Under the pieces are notes generated by a model that was not told the DNA's origin, made no database searches, and saw only the letters and a program-made list of their open reading frames with translations. The translations under genes and the position numbers were made by a program. A stretch of DNA of 64,000 bases from Elusimicrobiales bacterium (GTDB lineage Bacteria; Elusimicrobiota; Elusimicrobia; Elusimicrobiales; UBA9959): the NCBI GenBank assembly GCA_023701245.1, contig JAMPXK010000001.1:64023-128022 (forward strand), in the 5' to 3' direction. This document shows, piece after piece, positions 51,501 to 59,782 of the stretch; the first letter of the stretch is position 1, and the number at the start of each line of letters is the position of its first letter.

Positions 51501-51640
51501 GGGCCAAGGTTTCTGAGGCCACGCGCCTGCGCGACGCGGCCGTCACTAACCTGCGGACCACCAGCGGGGCCTGCGTGTCGTTCTATAATGGTCTGCCGCA
51601 GAATTACAAGCGCTACATCACTACCCGCTGCGAGCAATAA
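48593..51640 (+). CDS. very large Ala/Pro-rich single-span protein, cluster member 6
   Basis: Unrecognised 1015-residue protein. Charged start (MNFYNEDEKK), span at about 51-72, then exported. Residues 90-330 are Ser/Ala/Gly/Lys low-complexity; 339-365 is a hydrophobic helix with GP-x7-SM-x-T as in member 2; about 373-440 is Cys-rich (CWNPAEC, TSCGQ, ELCSR, VCVCG). Five PGQPPA repeats fill 457-486. Residues 490-860 are long Ala-rich helices, followed by CYFSEAGC, a second Pro-rich linker (PPAPPQPPAQPPAP) and a C-terminal coiled coil with three more Cys. GGAGG precedes the ATG. Its length suggests a filament, stalk or periplasm-spanning scaffold. Confidence 0.75.
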   Translation: MNFYNEDEKKDGAPVSPGASFNKKSSFGKAPLFSRNAGGLMDRIKNLSRKDMAFVGIGLSVLVMAPVAEYMMSKPSSDNLLTPGFGSREGGSVSGLYEPGINALSQGSADGSGEVITPLSSRDPASLILGSQPAAPAAPPPAPPATTFRDSMKDVGRAAFSEASKAAPSPTPIPKMQAALRNFGSFFSGGDSTRTSGGLSGGKIIDDAKSASSKAAKRSMVGPVAMPGYKGVASNTPNSSSKGAFEKLRSAADKAAGNFTGGSAVSALDKAAADSLNLGAGGGGMGYGNESEKTAKTSGNTNKYDRNRSGESLAEMMAKQRAQKALEWEFYKKYEIPKQLINAILTGITGPLTEMVSGSMKTILGMNPGPAPKCWNPAECPDGTSCGQAARDAWGANWAATHKLTELCSRGGGPVVYGSKVGKDSAISMAEVCVCGKGGSPTVGGGSTPPGGTPPAPGQPPAPGQPPAPGQPPAPGQPPAPGQPPAAGNTTVPASDSAVFSAYDDALRGIVAKTLEIERALAGETRNPAQMTEHFKNLDSRFDSLNAAGNGQLRAAFTRLGSEAAEAAQAYHNLANAKQGEFQTLAGEHRVYSRAVTRIEADIAATRLQTKVDAATGAQADPIAAGSRVREVVAAHREYIDPKVAGARGLVEAHAKIAPALVQQAGQSSGIANSLLTNHSGVVASAKGILSQESLAQPAKLSQATGRPAVQVAAPAAPAAAPAAGEAQPAASQPDRQAAEPAAADNATAPLKTVVLTLRAAKWEGLWQPPHPLDATDAHTAEAAAWSAFENSLSAETPATLAPAANFVAAADRNMKIKSVSVDKAGDLSGNVTSMMTTAREHISTAKTAIMLRVSDCYFSEAGCTGTTPAQPPAPPQPPAQPPAPVRPPAPRPTNPPATNPAPRPTVDQQKLNGYRSEIVARNQTISERKAELTTAEARLAAANSNYADRNSQCGHILSVHQTACINNLRAKVSEATRLRDAAVTNLRTTSGACVSFYNGLPQNYKRYITTRCEQ
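49961..50050 (+). repeat. five tandem 18-base repeats encoding PGQPPA
   Basis: Units at 49961, 49979, 49997, 50015 and 50033. The first two are identical and later units drift mainly at silent positions, which points to selection for the peptide PGQPPA. They form a flexible Pro-rich linker between the Cys-rich and helical parts of cluster member 6. Confidence 0.9.
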
Positions 51641-51660
51641 TTCGCCGGCGGCACCGGAAG

Positions 51661-51693
51661 ACCCCGCGGCCCGCGCCGCGGGGTTTTTCTTTT
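51661..51693 (+). terminator. rho-independent terminator
   Basis: ACCCCGCGGC/GCCGCGGGGT (loop CCGC) followed by TTTTCTTTT closes the Gly-rich cluster. A TATAAT at 51713-51718 then marks a probable promoter for the next gene. Confidence 0.93.
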
Positions 51694-51753
51694 GTGGGGG
51701 GCGGCAAAATCGTATAATGTATATGGATTTAACGGCTTGGTCAGGAGGGCGCT

Positions 51754-52791
51754 ATGCCCAGGATGAAGAAGTCCGACTACCTTAAAGATACTGTAAAGCA
51801 CATAGAGATCTCCAAGTACGGCGTGGTGCCCCTGGTGGACGCCATGGGGGACATGGCTTTTACCGCCCGGGACCTGGCCCGCGCCGCCAGGATCTACGAC
51901 AAGATGCTTTCCGACCGGAACTGCTCGGTCATCCTGACGCTGGCCGGTTCGCTGTTCTCGGCCGGGCTCAAGAAAGTGGTGGTGGACCTGGTGCGCCGCA
52001 ACATGGTGGACGCCATAGTTTCCACCGGTGCCATCATGGTGGACCAGGACTTTTTCGAAGGCCTGGGCTTTCGGCATTACAAGGGCACGGCCCACAACAT
52101 AGACGACAACGAACTGCGCGAACTGAAAATAGACCGGATCTACGACACCTTTATAGACGAGGACGAACTGCGCGTCTGCGACCAGACCACCCGCAAGATA
52201 GCGGACTCGCTGGAGCCCCGCCCCTATTCTTCCCGGGAGTTCCTGGAAGAGATGGGCCGCTACCTCTCCAAACACGGCAAGACCAAGGATTCCGTGGTAC
52301 TGGCCGCCTACGAAAAGCGCGTCCCCATCTTCGTGCCTGCCTTCTCCGACTGCTCCGCCGGCTTCGGCATGGTGGAGCACCAGTGGAACAACCCGGCCAA
52401 GCACATGTCCATGGACTCCGCCAAGGATTTCCTCGAGCTCACCCGGCTCAAGATCGAGGCCCGCGACACCGGCCTGCTGATGATAGGCGGCGGCGTGCCC
52501 AAGAACTTCGTGCAGGACACCGTAGTGGCCGCGGATATCCTCGGCGAGGCCGCCCCTATGCACAAGTACGCCGTCCAGGTGACGGTGGCCGACGTGCGCG
52601 ACGGCGCCCTGTCCTCCTCCACGCTCAAAGAGGCCAGTTCCTGGGGCAAGGTGGAGACCGTCCACGAGCAGATGGTGTATTCGGAAGCCACCCTGGCCTT
52701 CCCGCTTATCGCCGGCTACGCATACCACAAGAAGTCCTGGAAGAACCGCAAGGCCCGCAACTATTCTGATTTCCTTAACAAGGCTGCCTGA
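51754..52791 (+). CDS. deoxyhypusine synthase-like protein
   Basis: A 345-residue NAD-dependent enzyme of the deoxyhypusine synthase family, which moves the aminobutyl group of spermidine to a protein lysine (eukaryotes, archaea) or, in bacterial relatives, often to putrescine or another amine. Family marks are MGDMAFTARDLARAA near residue 30, LTLAGSLFSAGL near residue 68, FSDCSAGFGM near residue 196, IGGGVPKNF near residue 247, and ASSWGKVET with the catalytic-type Lys299. AGGAGGG precedes the ATG. No IF5A-like substrate is encoded nearby, so polyamine synthesis is more likely than protein modification. Confidence 0.87.
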   Translation: MPRMKKSDYLKDTVKHIEISKYGVVPLVDAMGDMAFTARDLARAARIYDKMLSDRNCSVILTLAGSLFSAGLKKVVVDLVRRNMVDAIVSTGAIMVDQDFFEGLGFRHYKGTAHNIDDNELRELKIDRIYDTFIDEDELRVCDQTTRKIADSLEPRPYSSREFLEEMGRYLSKHGKTKDSVVLAAYEKRVPIFVPAFSDCSAGFGMVEHQWNNPAKHMSMDSAKDFLELTRLKIEARDTGLLMIGGGVPKNFVQDTVVAADILGEAAPMHKYAVQVTVADVRDGALSSSTLKEASSWGKVETVHEQMVYSEATLAFPLIAGYAYHKKSWKNRKARNYSDFLNKAA

Positions 52792-52824
52792 ACGTTTTGG
52801 GAAAAATAACCAAAGGGGACTAAA

Positions 52825-53688
52825 ATGAAAAAACTGCTGGTTTCTCTTACTCTGATAGCGGGCCTGGGCGCCAACGCCTCGGCCCTGTACTTCGACGGCG
52901 GCCTGACCGGCACTACCGGCCCGGACTACAGCGGCTACAAGCTCAACCTCCGCGTCGGCGAGGGAGACTTCGCCCTGGAGCCTTCCATTACCTCCTACAA
53001 GTACGATACCGCGGCCTATGACAACAAGACCTTCCGTACCTACGGCCTGCGCGGCGCGTGGGAGCAGGAAGCTTATACCGTGGGCGCCGAAGCCGGCACC
53101 ACTCCCGAAGTGAACGGCTACAAGAACGTGTACGCCGGCGGCGACGTCACCTTCTCGCTGACCCCGACCTCCGGCGGCAAGTCCCGCCTGGCCGGCCCCG
53201 GTTCCCGCTCCGTCGCCGGCGGCGGCAAAGGCGTGACCCGCGTGGACGTGGGCGCCGCCCTCAAGCATACCGCCCATACCCAGAAGGTGCTGACCGTGGA
53301 GAACGAGACCAGCCAGACCGAGGCCACCCTCTTCGCGGGCGCCAAGGTGCTGATGCTCAACCTCTCCGCCTCCTACACCCGCTACGCCTACGGCGACGAG
53401 GACGCGACGCCCCAGGGCTTCGTGCCCGGCCTCAACTTCGCCCTGGCCGCCAAGCCCAGGTCCAGCGTGAGCGCCCGCGTGGACATCCCGGCCACCATCC
53501 CCATGGTGACGCCTTTCGCCGGCTACACCACCACCAAGTACAAGGGCGGCGTGAAGGACAGCTCGGCCGTCACGCTGGGCGGCTACGTGGACCTCAGCAT
53601 GCTGGTGGTCAACGTGGCTTACCAGATCTTCGACCAGGGTTCCGCCAACGACAGCTTCGTTTCCATCGGCGCCGGCCTGAAGTTCTAA
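52825..53688 (+). CDS. predicted outer-membrane beta-barrel protein
   Basis: A 287-residue protein with a signal peptide (residues 1-20, ending ANASA) and alternating amphipathic strands throughout (YKLNLRVGEG, FALEPSITSYKY, LFAGAKVLMLNLSASYTRYAYG), ending in VSIGAGLKF with the C-terminal Phe used for outer-membrane insertion. About ten to twelve strands fit. Residues 110-135 form a Gly/Ser-rich loop. AAGGGGA lies 7 bases before the ATG. A hairpin terminator follows. No family is recognised. Confidence 0.75.
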   Translation: MKKLLVSLTLIAGLGANASALYFDGGLTGTTGPDYSGYKLNLRVGEGDFALEPSITSYKYDTAAYDNKTFRTYGLRGAWEQEAYTVGAEAGTTPEVNGYKNVYAGGDVTFSLTPTSGGKSRLAGPGSRSVAGGGKGVTRVDVGAALKHTAHTQKVLTVENETSQTEATLFAGAKVLMLNLSASYTRYAYGDEDATPQGFVPGLNFALAAKPRSSVSARVDIPATIPMVTPFAGYTTTKYKGGVKDSSAVTLGGYVDLSMLVVNVAYQIFDQGSANDSFVSIGAGLKF

Positions 53689-53704
53689 GCCCCGCCTCCT
53701 GCCC

Positions 53705-53733
53705 GGCGTGGAGGCGCGGCCTCCACGCCTTTC
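53705..53733 (+). terminator. terminator-like hairpin
   Basis: GGCGTGGAGGC/GCCTCCACGCC (11 perfect pairs, loop GCG) followed by TTTC, 17 bases after the barrel gene stop. The T run is short, so termination may be partial and dnaX could be read through. Confidence 0.6.
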
Positions 53734-53756
53734 GGTAAAGCGCTGCCGGTCCAATT

Positions 53757-55460
53757 ATGTCCTACGAAAACCTCGCTACCAAATACCGCCCCGGAGACCT
53801 CGGCGAGGTCATGGGGCAGGAAACCATCAAGACCACGCTCCAGAACGCCGTTAAACTGGGCCGCGTGGCCCACTCCTACGTCTTCTACGGCCCCCGCGGC
53901 TGCGGCAAGACCACCATAGCGAGGATCCTGGCCAAGACGCTCAACTGCCAGCACACCAAGGACGGGGCCCCCTGCGGCAAATGCCCTTCCTGCCTGGAGA
54001 TAGCCGAAAGCAAGTCCATAGACGTCATAGAGATAGACGCCGCCTCCAACACCGGGGTGGACAAGGTGCGCAGCGTCATCATAGACCAGGTGGGCTTCGC
54101 GCCTTCCCGCGATAAGTACAAGGTGTACATCCTCGACGAGGTCCACATGCTTTCCACCGGCGCGTTCAACGCGCTGCTCAAGACCGTGGAAGAGCCCCCT
54201 GCCCACGTGGTGTTCATCATGGCCACCACCGAGCAGCATAAGGTGCCGGCCACCATCCTTTCCCGCTCCCAGTGTTTCCGGTTCCGCCCCATCTCCGAGG
54301 CCGACATCGTGGCCCGCCTGGAGGAAGTCACCAAGGCGGAGAAGATCAAGGCCGATCCCGAGGCCCTGCGCCTCATAGCCCGCTCCGCCGGCGGCGCCAT
54401 GCGCGACGGCCTGACCATGCTCGACCGCGCCGCCTCTTTCGGTCACGGCGAGGTGCGCACCGCGGTGGTCAACGAACTGCTGGGGCATCCCGACCATGAG
54501 CTGGTCAACTCCCTGGCCGTGGCGCTGGCCGCCCGCGACGCCAAGGCGCTGCACGCCGCTTTCGACAAGCTCAACTCCGAGGGCTACGACGTGCTGACGG
54601 CCCTGCGCGAATTGCGCAACAACCTCGCCGCCGCCTTCCTGACCGCTCAGGGGTTTGGCGGGGGGGAAGCTGTAAAAGGCCTGCCCAAGGACACCGCCCC
54701 CGCCTCGCTCGCCAGGCTTTCGCGCAAGGTGAACGCGGTCATAGAGGAGATAAAGTTCTCCGACGCCCCGGCCCTGGCCGCCGAGGTGGCCCTCTTCACC
54801 CTTATCGAAGTGCCGCAGGACCTGGACGGCCTGGTGCGGCGTCTGGAGGGGATGGAGGCGCGCCTGGCCTCCGGCGCGGCACCCGAACAGCCGCCAGCCC
54901 CCGCTCAAAAAAAAACTGAAAATGTAGCGCGCCCGCCGGTTTCCGCCCCGGCGCCCGCCCCGCGCCAGGAGCCCGCGCCGGAGCCGGCCGCCGCCGCCCC
55001 GGCCGCGGTGCCCGCCGACGCCTGGAAAAAACTGCTCGGCCAGGTGGCCTCAAAAAGGCCGTCCCTCTACAATATCCTTCTCTCCGTAAAGATCGTATTC
55101 ACTACCGCCGCCAAGTGGCGCCTGGTAACCGCCAATAAGTTCGAGGCCGGCATGCTGGAAACCGCCCGCCCGGAACTGGAAGAGCTGCTGGCGCGCTACG
55201 CCGGCACGAAGATAACCCTGGTGCCGGAGCATTCGCAGGCGCCAGTAGCCGGCGCCCAGGCCATGCCGGAGCCGGCCGACGGGGACTACGGCGACGAGGC
55301 CGTGGTGAACGACGACCTGGAGGCCGAGGCGGCTCACGAAGCGCCGTCCGCCCATAAGGCCCCGGCGGCCAGGCAGGTGTCCGGCGAGAGCGAGCCGGAG
55401 CTCAAGCACCTGGCGAAGGTCTTCCACGGCAGGATAACCCGCATCGACAAGGTAAAGTGA
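53757..55460 (+). CDS. dnaX: DNA polymerase III subunit gamma/tau
   Basis: Clamp-loader ATPase of 567 residues. Residues 1-225 are the AAA+ module: GPRGCGKTTIARILAKTLNC near residue 43, the zinc site CGKCPSC near residue 79, ILDEVHMLS near residue 126 and LSRSQCFRF near residue 170. Residues 230-365 form the collar domain; 370-425 are a Pro/Ala-rich linker; the tail corresponds to the tau part. The ATG has no clear ribosome site. It leads a run with recR 7 bases downstream; the frequent ybaB partner is absent here. Confidence 0.95.
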   Translation: MSYENLATKYRPGDLGEVMGQETIKTTLQNAVKLGRVAHSYVFYGPRGCGKTTIARILAKTLNCQHTKDGAPCGKCPSCLEIAESKSIDVIEIDAASNTGVDKVRSVIIDQVGFAPSRDKYKVYILDEVHMLSTGAFNALLKTVEEPPAHVVFIMATTEQHKVPATILSRSQCFRFRPISEADIVARLEEVTKAEKIKADPEALRLIARSAGGAMRDGLTMLDRAASFGHGEVRTAVVNELLGHPDHELVNSLAVALAARDAKALHAAFDKLNSEGYDVLTALRELRNNLAAAFLTAQGFGGGEAVKGLPKDTAPASLARLSRKVNAVIEEIKFSDAPALAAEVALFTLIEVPQDLDGLVRRLEGMEARLASGAAPEQPPAPAQKKTENVARPPVSAPAPAPRQEPAPEPAAAAPAAVPADAWKKLLGQVASKRPSLYNILLSVKIVFTTAAKWRLVTANKFEAGMLETARPELEELLARYAGTKITLVPEHSQAPVAGAQAMPEPADGDYGDEAVVNDDLEAEAAHEAPSAHKAPAARQVSGESEPELKHLAKVFHGRITRIDKVK

Positions 55461-55467
55461 CGCTTTA

Positions 55468-56061
55468 ATGAAAGCCCTGGAACGTATAATAGGAGTTTTC
55501 CGGAAATTCCCCGGCGTCGGCCCCAAGCAGGCCGAGCGCTTCGCCATGTACGTGGTGCGCGCCTCCGACCCCGAAGTGGAGGAACTGGTGGAGGCGCTGC
55601 GAGCCGTGAAGGCCTCCGTGAACTATTGCCGCGAATGTTTCAACTACGCCGAGGGGGACCTTTGTCCCATCTGCGCGGACGCCCACCGCGACCGCGCCTC
55701 CATCTGCGTGGTAGAGCGTCCGCAGGACCTGGCCGCCATTGAGAAGGCCAAAAGTTTTTCCGGCGTCTACCACGTCCTGCACGGGGCGGTTTCCCCGGCG
55801 GCCGGCGTGGCCCCGGACCACATCAAACTTAAAGAGCTGGTGGACCGCGTACGCGCCGGCGACGGCGCCGTGAAGGAAGTCATCATCGCCACCAACCCCG
55901 ACGCCGACGGCGAGGCCACCGCCATGTACCTCATCCGGCTGCTTAAGCCCTACGTGGCCAGGATAACGCGCATCGCTTACGGGGTCCCGCTGGGCGGAGA
56001 CATCGACTACATGGACGAGGTCACGCTGGGCTACGCGCTTAAAGGCCGCATCAATATCTGA
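55468..56061 (+). CDS. recR: recombination mediator protein RecR
   Basis: RecR of 197 residues, standard length, which acts with RecO/RecF to load RecA on gapped DNA. The helix-hairpin-helix is FRKFPGVGPKQAERFA near residue 11, the four-Cys zinc finger is CRECFNYAEGDLCPIC near residue 54, and the Toprim domain follows (ICVVERPQDLAAIE near residue 78, NPDADGEATAMYL near residue 143). It starts 7 bases after dnaX, the classic dnaX-recR arrangement. Confidence 0.96.
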   Translation: MKALERIIGVFRKFPGVGPKQAERFAMYVVRASDPEVEELVEALRAVKASVNYCRECFNYAEGDLCPICADAHRDRASICVVERPQDLAAIEKAKSFSGVYHVLHGAVSPAAGVAPDHIKLKELVDRVRAGDGAVKEVIIATNPDADGEATAMYLIRLLKPYVARITRIAYGVPLGGDIDYMDEVTLGYALKGRINI

Positions 56062-56133
56062 CGGTTTCTCTTAAAGGGGTTCGGGTCCGCTTCAAGTTCT
56101 GCTTCCCTGTGACGCTCCCGGCGGACGGGCGTT

Positions 56134-58071
56134 ATGCTGTTTTCCTATTACCGCAGGCCGCTGTTCCTCCTGCTGGCTTTTTACGCCGGCGGGATACTGC
56201 TTTTTCCGGACTTTTTCATCAGGAGGCCGGCGCCTCCGCCTTTCCCCCTGCCGCGCAGCGGGGCGCTGGTAGAGGGCAGGATCTCCGCGTACCCCGCGGC
56301 GGGGCCCGGCGGAACGCGCTTTGCGCTGGAGACTGAAAAGATCTACGGGCGCCCGCACAGGACCGGGCTTATGGTCTACGCCCGCGACGCCGGCGGCGCC
56401 TCTTACGGGGACAGGGTGGCCTTCCTGGCCGACCTGGAGGTGCCGCCCGGAGCGGCGGTGCCGGGCGCCCTGGACTGGGCGGATTACCTGGCGAGGCGCG
56501 GCATAACGGCCCAGGCCCGCGCTCGCCAGCTGGAGGTGACCGCCCGCGCCAACCGGTTCCTGCTGCTGGCCCGGGGGGTCAGGGCTCGGGCGCTGGAAGC
56601 CTTCGAGGCCGCCATGCCGCCCGAAGGCGCCGCCGTGCTGGCAGGGGTGGTGCTGGGGGAAAAACGCAGCGTGCCGCCGGACCTGAAGGCCGCTTTCCAG
56701 GATTCCGGGGCCATGCACCTGCTGGTGGCGTCGGGTTCCAACGTCGGGTTCGTGGTGGCGGTGGTGTATTTCCTGTGCTCGCGGTTCGGGATCAAGCGCC
56801 GCTATTCCGGGCTGGCGGCCCTTGCGCTGGCGGGTTTTTACGTCACGGCGGCGGGGCTGGACGCGCCGCTGGTGCGGGCTTACCTGATGTTCGGCGCCGG
56901 GCTGGGAGCCTGGCTGCTGCGCCGGGAGGCCGGCGCCTTTCACGCGCTTACCGCGGCCGGCCTGCTGATCCTGCTTGCCTCGCCGGCTTCGCTTTTCGAC
57001 GCCGGCTTCCAGATGTCCTTCCTGGCCGCGTACGGGCTGACGGTGGGCACGGCCCTTTGGGGGCGCTACCTTCCGGGCGGGGCGGCGGGGTGGGCTCCAG
57101 GCCTGCTGCTGGTCAGCTTCCTGGCCCAGCTGGGCCTTTACCCGCTGCTGGCGGCGTATTTCCACAAGGTCTCCCTGGTCTCGCTGCTTTCCAATATGGC
57201 GCTGGTGCCGGCGGCGGGCGTAGCCATGGCCCTCGGTTTCCTGCTGGCGGTCTTTGCGGGGACGGCGCTGGTCCCGGCCCTGCTGGCGCCGGCGGCTAAA
57301 GCTTTCATGGGGTTGTTCACCGGCACCGTGAAATTCTTCGCGGCCCTGCCTTTCGCGTCGGTGCGGGTGGCGGAGCCGGACGGGTGGTTCGTGGGAGGGT
57401 TCTTCCTGGCCGCCTTCGTCCTGCTGCACGCTCCGCTGCTGGGCTTCAGGAGCTATAAACTTTACGCGCCGCTGCTGGCGGGGGCGCTGGTCATGGCCGC
57501 GGGGCGGCTGCCGGCCTTTCCGGCGGCAGACAGCGCTCTTTACACCGGGGTGCTGTTCGGGGATTCCAATACCAGCAGCGCGCTCATTGCCTCCGGGGCG
57601 GGGGAACTTTACCTGCTCAATCCCGGGGTGAGCGGCAAAAAACTCGCCGACGCCGTCCTGGCCCGCGGCACCCTCCGCGTGGAGGCCGTGCTGCTCAGTT
57701 CCCTGGAGGAGAAGAATTACAGCGGGCTGGAGGAGCTTGCCGGGCTGGTCAGGGTCAGGCAGGTCCTGCTGCCGTACGGGCCGCTGCCGGCGGACCTGGC
57801 CGCCCTTCTTGGGCGCCTGGAGCAGGGCGGGGCTGGGGTGCGGCGGGTATGGGCCGGAGAGAACGCCGCGGAAAACGTCGCCTGCGGCTGGGACGGTTAC
57901 GCCCCGGGCTACGCAGGCGCGGGGGACAGGGTCTGGTGGGAAGTCGGCGGCATAAAACTGGTGCGCGGCGGCGCCGGCGCCCTGCGTTCCGGGGCGGGCG
58001 GCGCGGAGGTGCCGGCCGTCAGGGGCGCCGTCGTGCCGATCGGGGCGGGCCAAGCGGATAAATTGTTATAA
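56134..58071 (+). CDS. ComEC/Rec2-like protein with degenerate C-terminal domain
   Basis: A 645-residue membrane protein matching ComEC: an N-terminal OB-like domain (about 45-150), a Competence domain with eight to ten spans ([34 protein letters not shown] near residue 171, [15 protein letters not shown] near residue 250, [15 protein letters not shown] near residue 290) and a C-terminal part from about 465. In full-length ComEC that part is a metallo-beta-lactamase-like nuclease with HxHxDH; here the equivalent stretch reads [14 protein letters not shown] with no such histidines. DNA-channel function may remain while nuclease activity is lost. It ends 7 bases before glnS. Confidence 0.85.
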   Translation: MLFSYYRRPLFLLLAFYAGGILLFPDFFIRRPAPPPFPLPRSGALVEGRISAYPAAGPGGTRFALETEKIYGRPHRTGLMVYARDAGGASYGDRVAFLADLEVPPGAAVPGALDWADYLARRGITAQARARQLEVTARANRFLLLARGVRARALEAFEAAMPPEGAAVLAGVVLGEKRSVPPDLKAAFQDSGAMHLLVASGSNVGFVVAVVYFLCSRFGIKRRYSGLAALALAGFYVTAAGLDAPLVRAYLMFGAGLGAWLLRREAGAFHALTAAGLLILLASPASLFDAGFQMSFLAAYGLTVGTALWGRYLPGGAAGWAPGLLLVSFLAQLGLYPLLAAYFHKVSLVSLLSNMALVPAAGVAMALGFLLAVFAGTALVPALLAPAAKAFMGLFTGTVKFFAALPFASVRVAEPDGWFVGGFFLAAFVLLHAPLLGFRSYKLYAPLLAGALVMAAGRLPAFPAADSALYTGVLFGDSNTSSALIASGAGELYLLNPGVSGKKLADAVLARGTLRVEAVLLSSLEEKNYSGLEELAGLVRVRQVLLPYGPLPADLAALLGRLEQGGAGVRRVWAGENAAENVACGWDGYAPGYAGAGDRVWWEVGGIKLVRGGAGALRSGAGGAEVPAVRGAVVPIGAGQADKLL

Positions 58072-58078
58072 TTTACCA

Positions 58079-59770
58079 ATGGAAAACCCGCCCAAGAGCA
58101 ACTTCATCCGCGAGATCATAGATAAGGACATAGAGAGCGGCAAATTCGAAGGCCGCGTGCACACGCGCTTTCCACCTGAGCCCAACGGCTACCTCCACAT
58201 AGGCCACGCCACGTCCATCATCCTCAACTCCGGCATAGCGGCCGCCTACAAAGGCAAGTTCAACCTGCGCTTCGACGACACCAACCCGGCCAAAGAAGAG
58301 CAGGAGTACGTGGACTCCATTATAGAGGACGTGCGGTGGCTGGGCGGCAACTTCGAGGACAGGCTGTTCTTCGCCTCAGACTATTTCCAGCAGATGTACG
58401 ACTGGGCCATGCAGCTGGTAAAGGCCGGCAAGGCTTTCGTCTGCGACCTGAACGCGGACCAGATCCGCGAGCACCGCGGCGCGCCCGGCACGCCCGGCAA
58501 GGATTCCCCTTTCCGCAACCGCTCGATAGAGGAGAACGCGGACCTCTTCGAGAGGATGAGGAAGGGGGAGTTCCCCGACGGCAGCCGAACGCTGCGCGCC
58601 AAGATAGATATGGCGCATCCCAATATCAACATGCGCGACCCGGTGATGTACCGCATCCTGCACGCCGAGCACCACCGCCAGGGCAACAAGTGGTGCATCT
58701 ACCCGATGTACGACTGGGCCCACGGCCTGGAAGACTCCATAGAGCGCATCACCCATTCCATCTGTACGCTGGAGTTCGAGGACCATCGCCCGCTCTACGA
58801 CTGGTACCTGGACCAGCTGGGCGTCTATCACCCTCAGCAGATAGAGTTCGCCCGCCGCACGCTGGGCAACACCATCACCAGCAAGCGCAAGCTGCTGGAG
58901 CTGGTGAAGGAGAAACATGTCGAAGGCTGGGACGACCCCCGTATGCCCACGGTCTCCGGCTTCCGCCGCCGCGGCTATACCGCCAGCGCCCTGCGCGCTT
59001 TCTGCGACGAGATCGGCATCACCAAAGTGCCCGGCATCTCGGACATCTGGGTGCTGGAGAACGCCCTGCGCAACGAGCTTAACGCCGCCGCCCCGCGCGC
59101 CATGGCCGTGCTCAAGCCGCTCAAGGTGGTGCTCACGAATTACCCCGAGGGCCAGACCGAGGAGATGTGCGCGGTCAATCATCCCGATAACCCGGAAGCC
59201 GGCACCCGCAAAGTGCCGTTTTCGCGCGAACTTTACATCGAACAGGGCGATTTTATGGAAGTGCCGCCCAAGAAGTTCTTCCGCATGACGCCCGGCCAGG
59301 AAGTACGGCTGCGCGCGGCCTATATCGTGAAATGCGAAAGCGTGGTGAAGGACGCCGAAGGCCGCGTGACCGAGGTGCATTGCACCTACGATCCAGCCAC
59401 CAGGGGCGGCGACGCCCCCGACGGGCGCAAGATCAAGGGCACCATACACTGGGTCTCGGCCAAACACGCCCTGCCCGCCAAGGTGCGCCTCTACGACGCG
59501 TTGTTCACGGTGCGCAACCCCGAGGACGTGGAAGAGGGGCATGATTACAAGGAAAATATCAACCCGGCCTCGCTCGAGGTCATAGAGCGGGCCATGCTGG
59601 AGCCTTCGCTCGCCGCGGCGGCCCCCGGTTCCCGCTGGCAGTTCGAGCGGCTGGGCTATTTCTTCTCCGATCCCAAGGATTCGAAGCCCGGCGCCCCGGT
59701 GTTCAACCGCACGGTGACGCTCAAGGATACCTGGGCCAAGATAGAGCAGAAGGCCCCGGCCGGCAATTAG
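58079..59770 (+). CDS. glnS: glutaminyl-tRNA synthetase
   Basis: Class I synthetase of 563 residues: [15 protein letters not shown] (HIGH motif) near residue 31, [17 protein letters not shown] near residue 63, and a KMSKS-type SKRKL near residue 270. C-terminal beta-barrels for anticodon recognition are complete. It charges tRNA-Gln directly, so the organism may not need the amidotransferase route for glutamine. Together with gltX at 62455 both Glx synthetases are encoded in one run. Confidence 0.95.
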   Translation: MENPPKSNFIREIIDKDIESGKFEGRVHTRFPPEPNGYLHIGHATSIILNSGIAAAYKGKFNLRFDDTNPAKEEQEYVDSIIEDVRWLGGNFEDRLFFASDYFQQMYDWAMQLVKAGKAFVCDLNADQIREHRGAPGTPGKDSPFRNRSIEENADLFERMRKGEFPDGSRTLRAKIDMAHPNINMRDPVMYRILHAEHHRQGNKWCIYPMYDWAHGLEDSIERITHSICTLEFEDHRPLYDWYLDQLGVYHPQQIEFARRTLGNTITSKRKLLELVKEKHVEGWDDPRMPTVSGFRRRGYTASALRAFCDEIGITKVPGISDIWVLENALRNELNAAAPRAMAVLKPLKVVLTNYPEGQTEEMCAVNHPDNPEAGTRKVPFSRELYIEQGDFMEVPPKKFFRMTPGQEVRLRAAYIVKCESVVKDAEGRVTEVHCTYDPATRGGDAPDGRKIKGTIHWVSAKHALPAKVRLYDALFTVRNPEDVEEGHDYKENINPASLEVIERAMLEPSLAAAAPGSRWQFERLGYFFSDPKDSKPGAPVFNRTVTLKDTWAKIEQKAPAGN

Positions 59771-59782
59771 GATACGTCACCC

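Noticed and set aside
48509-51637. A reading frame of more than 1000 codons antisense to cluster member 6
   Set aside because: GC-rich, codon-biased DNA leaves the opposite frame free of stops. The antisense frame is rich in Gly/Arg/His, lacks a ribosome site and mirrors a gene with a good start and signal features.
56092-58053. A 650-codon antisense frame opposite comEC
   Set aside because: Arg/Pro/Gln-rich shadow translation; comEC on the plus strand has clear motifs.
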